Assembly (NCBI RefSeq): GCF_000612805.1
Contig: NZ_HG964403.1
Coordinates: forward strand, 248,001 to 312,000
Origin: Bacillus ndiopicus
Lineage (GTDB): Bacteria; Bacillota; Bacilli; Bacillales_A; Planococcaceae
DNA length: 64,000 nt
Direction: 5' to 3'
The position numbers and the translations under genes were made by a program. Of this stretch, positions 1 to 9,530 are shown piece by piece. The notes beneath the pieces are model-generated. The model did not search any database, was not told the DNA's origin, and saw only the letters and a program-made list of their open reading frames with translations. The stretch's first letter is position 1, and every line of letters starts with the position of its first letter.

Positions 1-2
1 GT

Positions 3-791
3 ACATCTGGTCAAACAAAGCCGCCTGCACGTTTTACAGAGGCTACGCTGTTATCAGCAATGGAAAACCCAACGAAATATTTAGAACAAGAAGACAAGCG
101 TTTAGCAGATACACTAAAATCAACGGGCGGTCTTGGTACAGTTGCAACACGCGCGGATATTATCGATAAGCTATTTAATTCATTTATGATTGAAAAGCGC
201 GGAGGCAAAGATATTTTCATTACATCTAAGGGGCGTCAGCTACTAGATTTAGCACCAGAAGAACTACGTTCACCTGCGACGACAGCAGAGTGGGAACAGA
301 AGCTTGAATTGATCGCAAAAGGTAAGCTACAAAAGGATGTTTTCATAAATGAAATGAAAGAGCATACGAAAGAAATTGTAGCAGATATTAAAAATAACGA
401 GAAAAAATATAAGCACGATAACATCTCTACGAAAACATGCCCAGACTGTGGCAAGCCAATGCTTGAAGTGAATGGTAAAAAGGGTAAAATGCTTGTCTGT
501 CAGGATCGCGAGTGTGGTCATCGTAAAAACGTATCACGCACAACGAACGCACGTTGTCCACAATGTAAGAAAAAACTTGAGCTACGTGGTGAGGGAGAAG
601 GGCAAATTTTTGTATGTAAATGTGGCTATCGTGAAAAGCTATCTGCATTTGAGGCACGTCGTAAAAAGGAAGGGTCAGGTAAAGTAGATAAACGTTCTGT
701 TCAAAAATATATGAAGCAGCAAGAGAAAGAAGCTGAGCCAATTAACAATGCCTTTGCAGCATTGCTAAAAGATTTTAATGTGGACAAGTAA
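3..791 (+). CDS. topB: DNA topoisomerase III, C-terminal part (partial)
   Basis: The window opens inside this gene; the frame is open from position 3, so the true start lies upstream. The visible 262 residues begin with the type IA topoisomerase signature around KPPARFTEATLLSAME and continue through the end of the toprim-linked core. They finish with a zinc-ribbon tail: CPDCG...CQDREC and then CPQCK...CKCG, about residues 140-215 of the visible part. These ribbons help bind single-stranded DNA. The family relaxes negative supercoils and decatenates DNA through a 5'-phosphotyrosine intermediate; the catalytic tyrosine is outside the window. A strong hairpin terminator follows directly. Identification is firm for a topoisomerase IA; the III rather than I assignment rests on the tail layout. 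Confidence 0.9.
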   Translation, partial: TSGQTKPPARFTEATLLSAMENPTKYLEQEDKRLADTLKSTGGLGTVATRADIIDKLFNSFMIEKRGGKDIFITSKGRQLLDLAPEELRSPATTAEWEQKLELIAKGKLQKDVFINEMKEHTKEIVADIKNNEKKYKHDNISTKTCPDCGKPMLEVNGKKGKMLVCQDRECGHRKNVSRTTNARCPQCKKKLELRGEGEGQIFVCKCGYREKLSAFEARRKKEGSGKVDKRSVQKYMKQQEKEAEPINNAFAALLKDFNVDK

Positions 792-802
792 GATTTAAAT
801 GA

Positions 803-837
803 AGAGGAGACTATCTATCTGATAGCCTCCTTTTTTT
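803..837 (+). terminator. Rho-independent terminator of topB
   Basis: A GGAG-CTATC stem (one bulged A) pairs with GATAG-CCTCC around a TATCT loop and is followed by seven T residues. It ends the topB transcript. Confidence 0.85.
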
Positions 838-1015
838 ACATTCAAATAATGAAAATCTAGTTTTTAAAAAGCTGTTTTGAGAATGAACTGTGAATTTTAC
901 TAAAGCTATATGACTTAAGAACTGATTTGATTTTTATAAATGAAAAAAAGGGGTATTATCTGATATAATCGTCTTAATTAAAAGGGCAAAACGAAAAAAG
1001 AAAGAGGTGAAATTT

Positions 1016-1789
1016 ATGAAAATAGCTAGCTTGATGCAAAGTGGAATGCTAGATTTTGAAGAACGAAAAAAAGTATTGCAGCGTAGAGAAATGGGCGAGG
1101 CCTATAAAAGGACGGCACAATTCACAAAGGCAAGCCAAAATCCAATGCTTGTCGCATTAGAAAATTTACTATCAGGTAAAACGGAGAAGGACTTACTTGC
1201 GGCGGATGCAAAAACAAACAATCTACAACAAGACAAAGTGCAGGGAAAGCTAGAAGGACCTGAGGCAAAGGTACACTTGCAGCAACTGCAAATGACAGAG
1301 GACGAAAAACAGGCACATAAAGCAACGGAATCCAGCATGGCAGAACTAGTTTCGTATACGAAAGGGCCGAGCAGCGGAGAAGTAGTCACTCCAACACCAA
1401 CTAGTGTCACAGATGATGAAACAATTAAAATATTAGAGCAAGTGCGCCAGGCGGCATTAGCACCAGCTCAGCCATCACCGCAGGATTTACGCGTAGCAGC
1501 AAGCGCAGTAGCGCAAATCCAGCAAGTGCAGTCAGGGCTTGATATTGAAGTAGAGCCACTAGAGCAGCCTCCATTTGCAAATGAAGATTTAACTGTTCGT
1601 GTGCCTGAGCGTTTCATGAATGATATTGAGCGTGATGTCACAGCACCAACCGTATTCGGTAAAGAATTAGAAAATTTAATTATGCAAAGAGCTTTTAATA
1701 AAGCGAAGATGCAATACCAAAGCCATATTGAGATGGTTAGAAATGGCTACCGTGTTGCAGCGGAGCCTATAATTTCGAGAATTGCGTAA
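1016..1789 (+). CDS. SprA-family-like protein lacking the protease motif
   Basis: 257 residues from ATG 1016 (ribosome site AAAGAGGTGA five bases upstream; an in-frame GTG at 1007 overlaps that site). The stretch QAALAPAQPSPQDLRVAASA (about residues 145-165) matches the hallmark of the SprA-related putative metalloprotease family. In that family a zinc motif of the AHExAH type precedes it, followed by a SYtxGPDG segment. Here the equivalent segment reads KQAHKATES...SYTKGPSSGE, so the HExxH zinc site is gone while the surrounding skeleton survives. The N-terminal 80 residues are charged and helical; the C-terminal 60 show no known domain. It has no signal peptide or membrane segment. It sits alone between two terminators. 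The family match is from memory of the motif; loss of catalysis is an inference. Confidence 0.55.
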   Translation: MKIASLMQSGMLDFEERKKVLQRREMGEAYKRTAQFTKASQNPMLVALENLLSGKTEKDLLAADAKTNNLQQDKVQGKLEGPEAKVHLQQLQMTEDEKQAHKATESSMAELVSYTKGPSSGEVVTPTPTSVTDDETIKILEQVRQAALAPAQPSPQDLRVAASAVAQIQQVQSGLDIEVEPLEQPPFANEDLTVRVPERFMNDIERDVTAPTVFGKELENLIMQRAFNKAKMQYQSHIEMVRNGYRVAAEPIISRIA

Positions 1790-1796
1790 ATGTAAA

Positions 1797-1834
1797 AGTT
1801 GTTCTAGTATGTATGCTAGAACAGCTTTTTTTTG
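1797..1834 (+). terminator. Rho-independent terminator
   Basis: GTTGTTCTAG pairs with CTAGAACAGC around a TATGTATG loop, followed by eight T residues. It closes the SprA-like gene. Confidence 0.85.
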
Positions 1835-1858
1835 TACGTGAAAAAAGGGGGAGTTTAT

Positions 1859-2341
1859 ATGGGCAAGAAAATAGCAAAAACGAATGCTATTCGCATTATT
1901 GAACAACAAAAAATTCCGTATGAAGTGTTAGAATATACGGTTGATGATGGCGCAGTGGACGGTGTCACAGTAGCGCAAAAAACAAATCAAAAAGTAGAGA
2001 CTGTATTCAAGACGCTTATTGCAACGAATGGTAAAGGGCAGTTTTATGTTTTCGTAATTCCAGTAGCAAATGAGTTAGATTTAAAGGCTGCAGCAAAAAT
2101 AGCGGGCGAGAAAAAAATCGAGCTAATTGCAGTGAAGGAGCTACTAGGCTTAACAGGCTACATTCGTGGAGGCTGCTCACCAGTTGGGATGAAAAAACTT
2201 TTTCCAACCTTCATCGATCAATCAGCGGAGCAGCTAGATTTTATAATTGTTAGCGCAGGTAAAATTGGTATGCAAATGAAGCTGCTACCACAGCATTTGT
2301 TAGAAGTAGTAAAAGCGAAATATGGTGGACTAACGATGTGA
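1859..2341 (+). CDS. ybaK: Cys-tRNA(Pro) deacylase YbaK
   Basis: 160 residues. ATG 1859 is chosen because GGGGGAG lies seven bases upstream; a longer in-frame version from 1832 would start inside the preceding terminator. The protein is a one-domain member of the YbaK/ProX editing family. It shows the N-terminal [14 protein letters not shown] segment, the VFKTLIA strand with the conserved lysine, and the [11 protein letters not shown] loop. The family hydrolyses cysteine mischarged onto tRNA-Pro in the cytoplasm, in trans to prolyl-tRNA synthetase. Length is typical. It appears to be a single-gene transcript. Confidence 0.88.
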   Translation: MGKKIAKTNAIRIIEQQKIPYEVLEYTVDDGAVDGVTVAQKTNQKVETVFKTLIATNGKGQFYVFVIPVANELDLKAAAKIAGEKKIELIAVKELLGLTGYIRGGCSPVGMKKLFPTFIDQSAEQLDFIIVSAGKIGMQMKLLPQHLLEVVKAKYGGLTM

Positions 2342-2431
2342 ATGGAAAAGCCTATTGGTAGGCGCTTTCGCAGCAGAAAATATTTACTTAATTAAGATAA
2401 AAGATACGATATAGCGAAAGAAGGCAATAGT

Positions 2432-3052
2432 ATGCGGAAAAAGTTTACATGGCAATGGACATTCTTTTTTGTCGGTCTAGCTGTCATGTCATTAGGCATT
2501 TCCTTAACAATCAAAGGAAATGCCCTAGGAACAGGCCCTTGGGATGTATTACATATAGGTTTATTTAAGCAGTTTGGTCTTACAATTGGAACTTGGTCTA
2601 TTTTAACGGGGCTAATTATTGTTGTAAGCACGTCATTATTTTTACGACGACTACCGAAAATTGCAACATGGTTAAATATGCTGCTAATAGGTTCCTTTAT
2701 TGATTTATTTAATTGGCTGCTTCCATCGACGTCTATTTTTATAGGAGAGCTGTGTTATTTTATCGCAGGATTTTTTGTAATGAGCGTAGGTTGTGCATTA
2801 TATATATCAGCAAATGTGGGAGCAGGACCGCGCGATACGATTATGATGATTATCGTGGAGCAATTTGGGGGCTCAGTTCGTTTAGCAAGGACAATTATGG
2901 AGGTTTTTGCAGCGACAGTCGGCTGGCTACTTGGTGGACCAGTTGGTATGGGTACAGTTATATTAGCACTAGGTTCAGGGCAAATTATTCAATGGGCATT
3001 GCCGCTCTTTAGAAAGAAACTAGAGCAACTAGTAGGAGAGTCAGTACAGTAA
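2432..3052 (+). CDS. yczE: YczE-family integral membrane protein
   Basis: 206 residues with five or six hydrophobic helices. It resembles Bacillus YczE: LSLTIKG-like and NALGTGPWDVLHIGLF motifs near the N-terminus and a second GAGPRDTIMM motif around residue 130, giving the internally duplicated pattern of the YitT/YczE family. Transported substrate or role is not known; in B. subtilis yczE lies beside the surfactin locus and affects its expression, but there is no such context here. The start at ATG 2432 has a modest AAGAAGG site. No terminator separates it clearly from kbl, 52 bases on. Confidence 0.75.
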   Translation: MRKKFTWQWTFFFVGLAVMSLGISLTIKGNALGTGPWDVLHIGLFKQFGLTIGTWSILTGLIIVVSTSLFLRRLPKIATWLNMLLIGSFIDLFNWLLPSTSIFIGELCYFIAGFFVMSVGCALYISANVGAGPRDTIMMIIVEQFGGSVRLARTIMEVFAATVGWLLGGPVGMGTVILALGSGQIIQWALPLFRKKLEQLVGESVQ

Positions 3053-3104
3053 ATTATACAAATATGTTAAAATCAATTTATCTTACACGAAGGGATGAAG
3101 TGCT

Positions 3105-4295
3105 TTGTCAAAAATATTAGATACTTTTTTAGAAGAAAACTTACAAGCATTGCATGAGCAAGGACTATATAATGAAATCGATCCTGTAGAAAGTGCAAAT
3201 GGCCCGATTATTAAAGTGCGTGGCAAAAACTTAGTTAATTTATCTTCTAATAACTATTTAGGCTTAGCTACAAATGATGAGCTGAAAGAAGTAGCAAAAA
3301 AGACGTTAGATGATTATGGTGTTGGCGCAGGGGCTGTACGTACAATTAACGGTACGCTTGATTTACACGTGAAATTAGAGGAAAAGCTAGCGGAATTCAA
3401 AGGAACAGAGGCAGCAATTTCATATCAATCTGGCTTTAACTGTAATATGGCAGCTATTTCTGCGGTTATGGATAAAAACGATGCAATTTTATCAGATCAA
3501 TTAAACCATGCGTCAATTATTGATGGTTGTCGTTTATCAAAGGCGAAAATTATTGCATACAATCATTCAGATATGGATGATTTACGTGCAAAGGCAAAAG
3601 CAGCCAAAGAATCTGGTCTTTATAATAAAATTATGGTTATTACAGATGGCGTGTTCTCGATGGATGGTGATATTGCCAAGCTACCAGAAATCGTTGAAAT
3701 TGCAAAGGAATTTGACCTTATTACTTATGTGGATGACGCACATGGTTCAGGTGTTACAGGTAAAGGTAAAGGAACAGTAAAGCATTTCGGCTTAGAAAAT
3801 GAAATTGACTTCCAAATCGGTACATTATCAAAAGCAATTGGCGTTGTTGGTGGCTATGTAGCAGGGAAGAAACAATTAATTGACTGGTTGAAAGTGCGTT
3901 CACGTCCGTTTTTATTCTCAACGGCATTACCACCAGCAGATGTTGCAGCAATTACACGTGCAGTACAAATAATTATTGACTCAACAGAACTACACGATAA
4001 ACTATGGGAAAATGGCGATTATTTGAAAAAGGGCTTAGCTGATTTAGGCTTTGATATTGGTGCATCTGAAACGCCAATCACACCATGTATTATTGGTGAT
4101 GAAAAGTTAACGCAAGAGTTTTCAAAGCGCTTATTTGAAGAAGGGGTTTATGCGAAATCCATCGTCTTTCCAACAGTACCAAAAGGCACAGGGCGAGTTC
4201 GCAACATGCCAACAGCAGCACATACGAAAGAAATGTTAGATGATGCATTAGCGATTTATGCAAAAGTAGGTCGTGAGTTAGGCGTAATTAAATAG
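3105..4295 (+). CDS. kbl: Glycine C-acetyltransferase (KBL)
   Basis: 396 residues from TTG 3105 with AGGGATG upstream. It is a PLP-dependent alpha-oxoamine synthase. Visible hallmarks are [11 protein letters not shown] near the N-terminus, the LNHASIIDG segment, [10 protein letters not shown] in the cofactor-binding core and GTLSKAIG, whose lysine forms the Schiff base. The enzyme cleaves 2-amino-3-ketobutyrate with CoA to glycine and acetyl-CoA, the second step of threonine degradation. Its partner, an SDR-type threonine dehydrogenase, lies 11 kb downstream at 15171, not adjacent as is common. The close relative BioF (8-amino-7-oxononanoate synthase) is the alternative, but no biotin genes are nearby. 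Confidence 0.85.
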   Translation: MSKILDTFLEENLQALHEQGLYNEIDPVESANGPIIKVRGKNLVNLSSNNYLGLATNDELKEVAKKTLDDYGVGAGAVRTINGTLDLHVKLEEKLAEFKGTEAAISYQSGFNCNMAAISAVMDKNDAILSDQLNHASIIDGCRLSKAKIIAYNHSDMDDLRAKAKAAKESGLYNKIMVITDGVFSMDGDIAKLPEIVEIAKEFDLITYVDDAHGSGVTGKGKGTVKHFGLENEIDFQIGTLSKAIGVVGGYVAGKKQLIDWLKVRSRPFLFSTALPPADVAAITRAVQIIIDSTELHDKLWENGDYLKKGLADLGFDIGASETPITPCIIGDEKLTQEFSKRLFEEGVYAKSIVFPTVPKGTGRVRNMPTAAHTKEMLDDALAIYAKVGRELGVIK

Positions 4296-4302
4296 AAATA
4301 TT

Positions 4303-4346
4303 AAAAGCTTGAACTCTTTTGGATAACGAAGGTTCAAGCTTTTTTG
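4303..4346 (+). terminator. Rho-independent terminator of kbl
   Basis: AAAAGCTTGAAC pairs with GTTCAAGCTTTTTT across a 17-base loop. It ends in a T run eight bases past the kbl stop codon. Confidence 0.85.
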
Positions 4347-4431
4347 TTTAAGCAAATGGAGTAACCGCTTTTCTAATCGACTCTTATAAGTTAGTAATCA
4401 TCAACTTTAGACTATCTTAAGCAAAACGATT

Positions 4432-4477
4432 AGCAACTCAAGCTTCCGTATTTATTTGGAAGCTTGAGTTGTTTTTT
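4432..4477 (+). terminator. Second hairpin terminator
   Basis: AACTCAAGCTTCC pairs with GGAAGCTTGAGTT around GTATTTATTT and is followed by GTTTTTTT. It shares the CAAGCTT core with the hairpin 90 bases upstream, so it is a backup or duplicated terminator that isolates the exopolysaccharide locus from kbl. Confidence 0.7.
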
Positions 4478-4910
4478 TGTTTCTACAGATTGAAGGTTAA
4501 TAAGTGATACTTTTGAATCGCAAAATACATATTATAGGCATTATAGATTATTTACATTTTAAATGAATTGAATGTTCAGACAGATTAAAAGACCTTAGAA
4601 TTAAATTTCGAAATTTATAATAAGAATTATAATTTCCTATTTTTTTATTTTTTTAACCAAATTTTAACCTTCATTAGTTAAAATGAAATACAAATTAAAA
4701 TATTTTGTAAATTTCATTTTATAATACAAACTTTATACCTGATAAATTGGAAAAAAGTATATTTTGAAAAACTGTCGCATATATCAAATAAGTCTTCGAT
4801 GTATTATTTGGAAAGTTAAATATTTACATTTTAAGATATTTAATAATGATACTCCAAGTTCAATAAATAAAGAAAGCTTTCATTTTGAAAAAGAAGAAAG
4901 GGAGATTTTC
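4478..4910. other. AT-rich upstream region of the exopolysaccharide locus
   Basis: About 430 bases of very AT-rich DNA without a credible gene. A frame open from 4764 into the dehydrogenase gene is rejected as coding because its extra 49 residues resemble nothing and the strong ribosome site is at 4897. A TATAAT at about 4718 could be a -10 element but I find no convincing -35. No recognised riboswitch is visible. Confidence 0.5.
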
Positions 4911-6224
4911 ATGAACAAAAAGACGAGTAGCAAATTATCTATACTCACTGAAAAAATACAGACAAAGCAAGCAGTTGTTGGAGTTATCGGTCTTGGTTAT
5001 GTGGGGTTACCGCTTGCACTCGAAACTGTAAAGAATGGCTTTTCTGCGATAGGATTTGATAAAAATATTGATAAAATTAATAGCTTGAATCAAAAGCAAA
5101 GTTATATTTCCGATTTGCTATCTGCTTCTATACAAGAAGCAGTAGATAGCAAGAAATTTATGGCAACAAATCAATTTGAATTGCTGCAGCAAGCCGATAT
5201 CATTCTTATTTGTGTACCTACGCCTACAACTGCAGATAAGAGTCCGAATATTACGTATATTGAGGAAGCAGTTATGAAAATACAACAGCATATGACTGAA
5301 GGTACACTAATTATTCTAGAAAGTACGACGTATCCTGGTACAACCCGAGAAATTATCTATCCAATTATTGAGCAAGGTGGCTATACGGTAGGGGATAACT
5401 GCTTTATTGCGTATTCTCCAGAACGTATTGATCCAGGGAATAGGCATTTTAATGTTAAAAATACACCGAAAGTAGTTGGCGGATTAACACAAAACTCAAC
5501 AGAGCTGGCAAAGCTATTTTACGAAGAAGCACTGAAGACACAGGTACATTGTGTATCCACTCCGGAGGTTGCTGAGATGGAAAAGTTACTTGAAAACACG
5601 TTTCGTCAAGTAAATATCGCTCTAATTAATGAACTTAGTAAAGTATGTCATGCAATGAATATTGATATTTGGGAAGTGGTTAATGCAGCAGCAACGAAGC
5701 CATACGGTTTTATGCGTTTTACGCCGGGACCAGGAGTTGGTGGGCATTGCATACCGATAGATCCTAAATATTTATTATGGATAGGACAACAGCACGGAGT
5801 ACATGTTTCAATCATAGATATAGCAGATAAAGTGAACGGATCAATGCCACAATTTGTAGTAGAGCGATTAACGAACTATTTAAATATACAGCGGAAGCCA
5901 CTAGAGGGAGCAAAGGTAATTGTCATTGGGGTAACTTATAAACCAAATATTAATGATACACGTGAATCACCTGCCCTTAAAATTGTCCAATTATTACAAA
6001 GTGCGAATTGTGAAATTCAGATTGTTGATCCATTTATCGAAGAGGTGTGTAATATGCGGACAGTTCAACTAACTTCAGAGCTTATCCAGCAGGCGGATGG
6101 GGTAGTCATTTTAACAAATCATTCAAATATTAATTATGAAATGATAGATGATAATGCGAATTTCATTTTTGATACGCGACAAACAGATTATGCATTCAGC
6201 AATGAAAATTACTATAAGTTATAA
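4911..6224 (+). CDS. UDP-N-acetylglucosamine/mannosamine 6-dehydrogenase
   Basis: 437 residues from ATG 4911 (AAAGGGAGA upstream). It is a cytoplasmic NAD-dependent nucleotide-sugar dehydrogenase of the UDP-glucose/GDP-mannose family. A Rossmann motif GVIGLGYVGLPLA lies near residues 20-32. The central dimerisation domain carries TPGPGVGGHCIPIDPKYL, whose cysteine is the catalytic thiol. The C-terminal UDP-binding domain has GVTYKPNINDTRESPA. The GGHCIPIDPKYLLW form is typical of the WbpA/WecC branch, which oxidises UDP-GlcNAc or UDP-ManNAc to the uronic acid, rather than of UDP-glucose dehydrogenases. It is the first gene of the exopolysaccharide locus and would supply the acidic amino-sugar donor. 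Exact substrate is an inference. Confidence 0.82.
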   Translation: MNKKTSSKLSILTEKIQTKQAVVGVIGLGYVGLPLALETVKNGFSAIGFDKNIDKINSLNQKQSYISDLLSASIQEAVDSKKFMATNQFELLQQADIILICVPTPTTADKSPNITYIEEAVMKIQQHMTEGTLIILESTTYPGTTREIIYPIIEQGGYTVGDNCFIAYSPERIDPGNRHFNVKNTPKVVGGLTQNSTELAKLFYEEALKTQVHCVSTPEVAEMEKLLENTFRQVNIALINELSKVCHAMNIDIWEVVNAAATKPYGFMRFTPGPGVGGHCIPIDPKYLLWIGQQHGVHVSIIDIADKVNGSMPQFVVERLTNYLNIQRKPLEGAKVIVIGVTYKPNINDTRESPALKIVQLLQSANCEIQIVDPFIEEVCNMRTVQLTSELIQQADGVVILTNHSNINYEMIDDNANFIFDTRQTDYAFSNENYYKL

Positions 6225-6237
6225 GGAGTGCGTAATT

Positions 6238-7668
6238 ATGCGAAGATTACTATTTTGTAGTATATTGTTTATTTTATTTTTGGGCGCTTGTCAGTCGAAT
6301 GAAATACAGGAAACAGTACGTGTGATAGAGCCTTCAGTTGAAGTGAAAGAATCAGACGGAACATTAAGTGAAGTTATTCGACTATCCAATACACTACAAC
6401 CTAAATTAGGTTTGACATTTAATGGTTTAGCCGATGAAGAAACGATGAAGAAAATATTGGATCAACTCGATGCAAATAAAATTAAGGCAACTTTCTTTTT
6501 AGAAGGTATGCGTGTGGCACAGGAGCCAGAGCTTGTAAAAGAGATAATTGCACGAGGACATGAGGTGCAAAATGGCACATTAACATTTCAGGATATGTCG
6601 AATTTGAATTATGCGCAAACTTATGAAGAATTATTTTTAGCAAATGAAATTTTCGAGAAGCATTTAGGATATACGCCACAATATGTGCGCAGTCGTTCAG
6701 GGGATGCAACCCAAAATATGCGTTTGGTAGCATCCACATTAGGTTTGAAGGCGGTTGTAGAATATTCTATTAATCCACAAGATAGAAAAATGCAGAGTGC
6801 AGAAGAAATTGTGGCGTATATTGAGCGCTTTTTAAGTAGTGGAGCTATTATCCACTTAAACACATATATTAATTCTTCTGTTATTGAGGCAATTCCATTA
6901 CTAGTTAAGAAGTCAAATGAGAAAGGCTATGTGCTGACAACACTGACGGAAGTTCTGAAAGATCAATATACATCACATAAATTAGAAGAAATAGAAGGCT
7001 ATGATGCAATCCGTATAAATTCTAATTATGAAGAGGTACAACCAAATATTTATTACCGTAAAAATACAGATAAAAAAGAAATTGCCTTAACATTTGATGA
7101 TTGGGCAAGTGAAGCAAGAACGAAGGAAATATTAGATGTTTTACGCAAATACAATATTAAAAGTACATTCTTTTTAATTGGCAGCGGTGTTGAAAAGGAC
7201 CCACATTTAGCAAGATTAATTTTGGATGAGGGACATGAGGTTGCTAGCCATTCATATTCTCATCGAAATATTACAGAAATGACACCAGAGGAGCTACAGG
7301 AGGATCTCGTTAAAGCACATCAAGCTCTAACATACGCCTTACAACAATCACCATTATTATATTTTAGACCTGCACAAGGTATTGTTGATGACAAAATGGC
7401 AAAGGTAGTTGCGGCAACTGGAATGAAAACCATTGCTTTATATGATATTGCATCGTTTGATTGGAAAACAGATTATTCTGTACAAGATATTTATAATCGC
7501 ATTTTGGAACGCGTAGCACCTGGGAAAATTATCGTTATGCACGTTTTAGACGAGACAAAAACAGTTGAGGCATTGCCTATAGTCATCGAACAACTACAAC
7601 AACAAGGGTATACATTTGAAAAACTCTCTACATGGATTGAACAATATACAGAAGAAAGTGTGGATTGA
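6238..7668 (+). CDS. Lipoprotein with two polysaccharide-deacetylase domains, the first degenerate
   Basis: 476 residues from ATG 6238 with AAGGAG nine bases upstream. An N-terminal lipoprotein signal ends in LGAC (Cys18), so the protein should be anchored outside the membrane. Two NodB-type domains follow. The second (about 275-465) is canonical: TFDD at 285-288, HSYSH at 338-342, an RPAQG motif and a late MHVLD. The first (about 55-255) keeps the fold and ATFFLEG but has TFNG where TFDD is expected and no HxxxH zinc pair, so it should be inactive. The family removes N-acetyl groups from GlcNAc polymers. It lies 13 bases after the dehydrogenase gene and just before the glycosyltransferase, so it probably modifies the exported polymer. 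Confidence 0.82.
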   Translation: MRRLLFCSILFILFLGACQSNEIQETVRVIEPSVEVKESDGTLSEVIRLSNTLQPKLGLTFNGLADEETMKKILDQLDANKIKATFFLEGMRVAQEPELVKEIIARGHEVQNGTLTFQDMSNLNYAQTYEELFLANEIFEKHLGYTPQYVRSRSGDATQNMRLVASTLGLKAVVEYSINPQDRKMQSAEEIVAYIERFLSSGAIIHLNTYINSSVIEAIPLLVKKSNEKGYVLTTLTEVLKDQYTSHKLEEIEGYDAIRINSNYEEVQPNIYYRKNTDKKEIALTFDDWASEARTKEILDVLRKYNIKSTFFLIGSGVEKDPHLARLILDEGHEVASHSYSHRNITEMTPEELQEDLVKAHQALTYALQQSPLLYFRPAQGIVDDKMAKVVAATGMKTIALYDIASFDWKTDYSVQDIYNRILERVAPGKIIVMHVLDETKTVEALPIVIEQLQQQGYTFEKLSTWIEQYTEESVD

Positions 7669-7691
7669 TCATCGTGGAAAAGGAAATTTTA

Positions 7692-9530
7692 ATGACTAAG
7701 CGACCGGATCGGCGTATTTTATCAAATATTCCTGATCCAGAAAATATGCGTAGTCTCGTAGATCGACGAGGGGCTAGTTACCAGCAATCAGAAGTGAATA
7801 TGGCGGATGTAAATGAATTATTTCGTCTGCAGTCATTAAGCTTACGCTATATTACGAGATTTTCAGTGAACGCTTCTAAAACTTCTAGAAAACGAAAAGT
7901 TGTTGCAAAGTTTTATTCGGAAGATATTTCTGTAACAGGGATACTTATTTATTCCGATACACCGAGTGTTTTTGAATTAAATGAAATAATGACACTGAGC
8001 TTTAAAATTCCTGGGGGTGCAATGCCCGAAGGATACGAAGCAAACGTTAAGCTAAAGGGGAAAGTCGTTCGTACATTTTCGAAAGAGGTAGACGGGCAAA
8101 CACGTTATTATTATGCGTGTGAATTTTTACAGTCGCTCAATGAATATATGAAGAAAAAGCGCTGGGGGCTATCTATTTTTGTAGCAAGTTTAGTGTTATT
8201 ACTAGCAACATTAACTGTTATGCTGATGCGTGCGGAAAGTATTATTTATTTCAAATTTAATAAAACCTTATATTTGTATAGCTTGATAGCTGCAGCGTTT
8301 TTACTTAGTCGTTATTTGTTTGGAATGTTTTATAGAAATTCGCGGATAAATCCTGAATATGAGCCTGCTGTTTCCATTATTATTCCAGTATTTAATGAAG
8401 AAAAGTGGATTCAAAGAACAATTTTAAGCTGCATGAATCAATATTATCCTGTTGATAAACTTGAAGTAATAGTTGTGGATGATTGCTCTACAGACAAGAC
8501 GAAGCACAATGCTGACGAAATCGCTGAGCTTATTCATCAGGAGGGAGAGCGATTTAAAACAAGTGAGCGTTTATTCGTTCATCAGCTACCTCAAAATGGT
8601 GGAAAGCGTGAGGCACTAATTGCAGGTGTGCATATGGCAAAGCATGATTTAGTAGTCTTTGTGGATTCTGACAGTTTCTTAGAACCAAATGCTATTCGCA
8701 ATTTAGTGCAGCCTTTCCAAGATCCAAAAATGGGTGGTGTAGCGGGACGTACGGAAGTGGAAAACAAGTTTACAAATGCATTAACGAAGCTTCAAACAGT
8801 CCGTTACTATATTGCGTTTCGCATTATGAAGGCGGCCGAGTCATGGTTTGATGCAGTAACATGTTTATCTGGTCCGCTTTCATGCTATCGTAAAGAGCTT
8901 GTTTTGAAGCATGAAAAAGCATGGCTTAACCAAAAATTTCTTGGTCAACCTGCAACATTTGGTGATGATCGCAGTATGACGAACTATATTTTAAAAACAC
9001 ATCGTACTGCGTATCAAGATAATGCAGTATGTTCAACAATTGTACCATCTGATACAAAATCATTTTTATCGCAGCAAATGCGTTGGAAGCGTTCGTGGCT
9101 AAGAGAATCGCTACGTGCACTTACATTTATATGGAGAAAAGAGCCGTTTATGTTTCTCTTCTTCATTATCGGCTTAATCGTACCAATCGCTGCACCAGTT
9201 GTAGTTGTTTATAATTTGTTGTGGGTACCTATTACTCAAGGGATTTTCCCTAGAACATTCCTTATAGGCTTATTATTAATGGCAATGCTTATGAGCCTAG
9301 CGCATCTTTATTTTAGAAGGAGTAAGCTATGGTCATTCGGTTTTATTTTCGTCCTGTTTTATGAATTTGTGTTACTTTGGCAAATGCCTGTTGCATGGGT
9401 TACTTTTTGGAAATCAACATGGGGTACGAGGGAAACACCACAAGATGTATTAGCACGAGAAAAGAAATTGAAGAGAAAAGCTCGTCGCAAGGAGAAATGG
9501 AATTTTAGAAATGCGGGTGATGATGAATGA
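7692..9530 (+). CDS. PilZ-domain family 2 polysaccharide synthase
   Basis: 612 residues from ATG 7692 (GAAAAGGAAA upstream; TTG 7665 and GTG 7674 are weaker). An N-terminal PilZ domain shows both cyclic-di-GMP motifs, RYITR (52-56) and DISVTG (78-83). Two membrane helices (about 158-180 and 193-214) lead to a family 2 glycosyltransferase: VVDDCS (261-266), DSDS (325-328), GDDR (424-427) and QQMRW (461-465), the processive-synthase D,D,D,QxxRW set. Three or more C-terminal helices follow. This is the BcsA/hyaluronan-synthase architecture but with PilZ at the N-terminus instead of the C-terminus. It should polymerise and extrude the chain only when cyclic-di-GMP is high. It overlaps the next gene by four bases. 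Confidence 0.85.
   Translation: MTKRPDRRILSNIPDPENMRSLVDRRGASYQQSEVNMADVNELFRLQSLSLRYITRFSVNASKTSRKRKVVAKFYSEDISVTGILIYSDTPSVFELNEIMTLSFKIPGGAMPEGYEANVKLKGKVVRTFSKEVDGQTRYYYACEFLQSLNEYMKKKRWGLSIFVASLVLLLATLTVMLMRAESIIYFKFNKTLYLYSLIAAAFLLSRYLFGMFYRNSRINPEYEPAVSIIIPVFNEEKWIQRTILSCMNQYYPVDKLEVIVVDDCSTDKTKHNADEIAELIHQEGERFKTSERLFVHQLPQNGGKREALIAGVHMAKHDLVVFVDSDSFLEPNAIRNLVQPFQDPKMGGVAGRTEVENKFTNALTKLQTVRYYIAFRIMKAAESWFDAVTCLSGPLSCYRKELVLKHEKAWLNQKFLGQPATFGDDRSMTNYILKTHRTAYQDNAVCSTIVPSDTKSFLSQQMRWKRSWLRESLRALTFIWRKEPFMFLFFIIGLIVPIAAPVVVVYNLLWVPITQGIFPRTFLIGLLLMAMLMSLAHLYFRRSKLWSFGFIFVLFYEFVLLWQMPVAWVTFWKSTWGTRETPQDVLAREKKLKRKARRKEKWNFRNAGDDE

Noticed and set aside
4764-4910. Longer N-terminus for the nucleotide-sugar dehydrogenase
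   Set aside because: The extra 49 residues resemble nothing, lie in AT-rich DNA, and the good ribosome site is at 4897 before ATG 4911.
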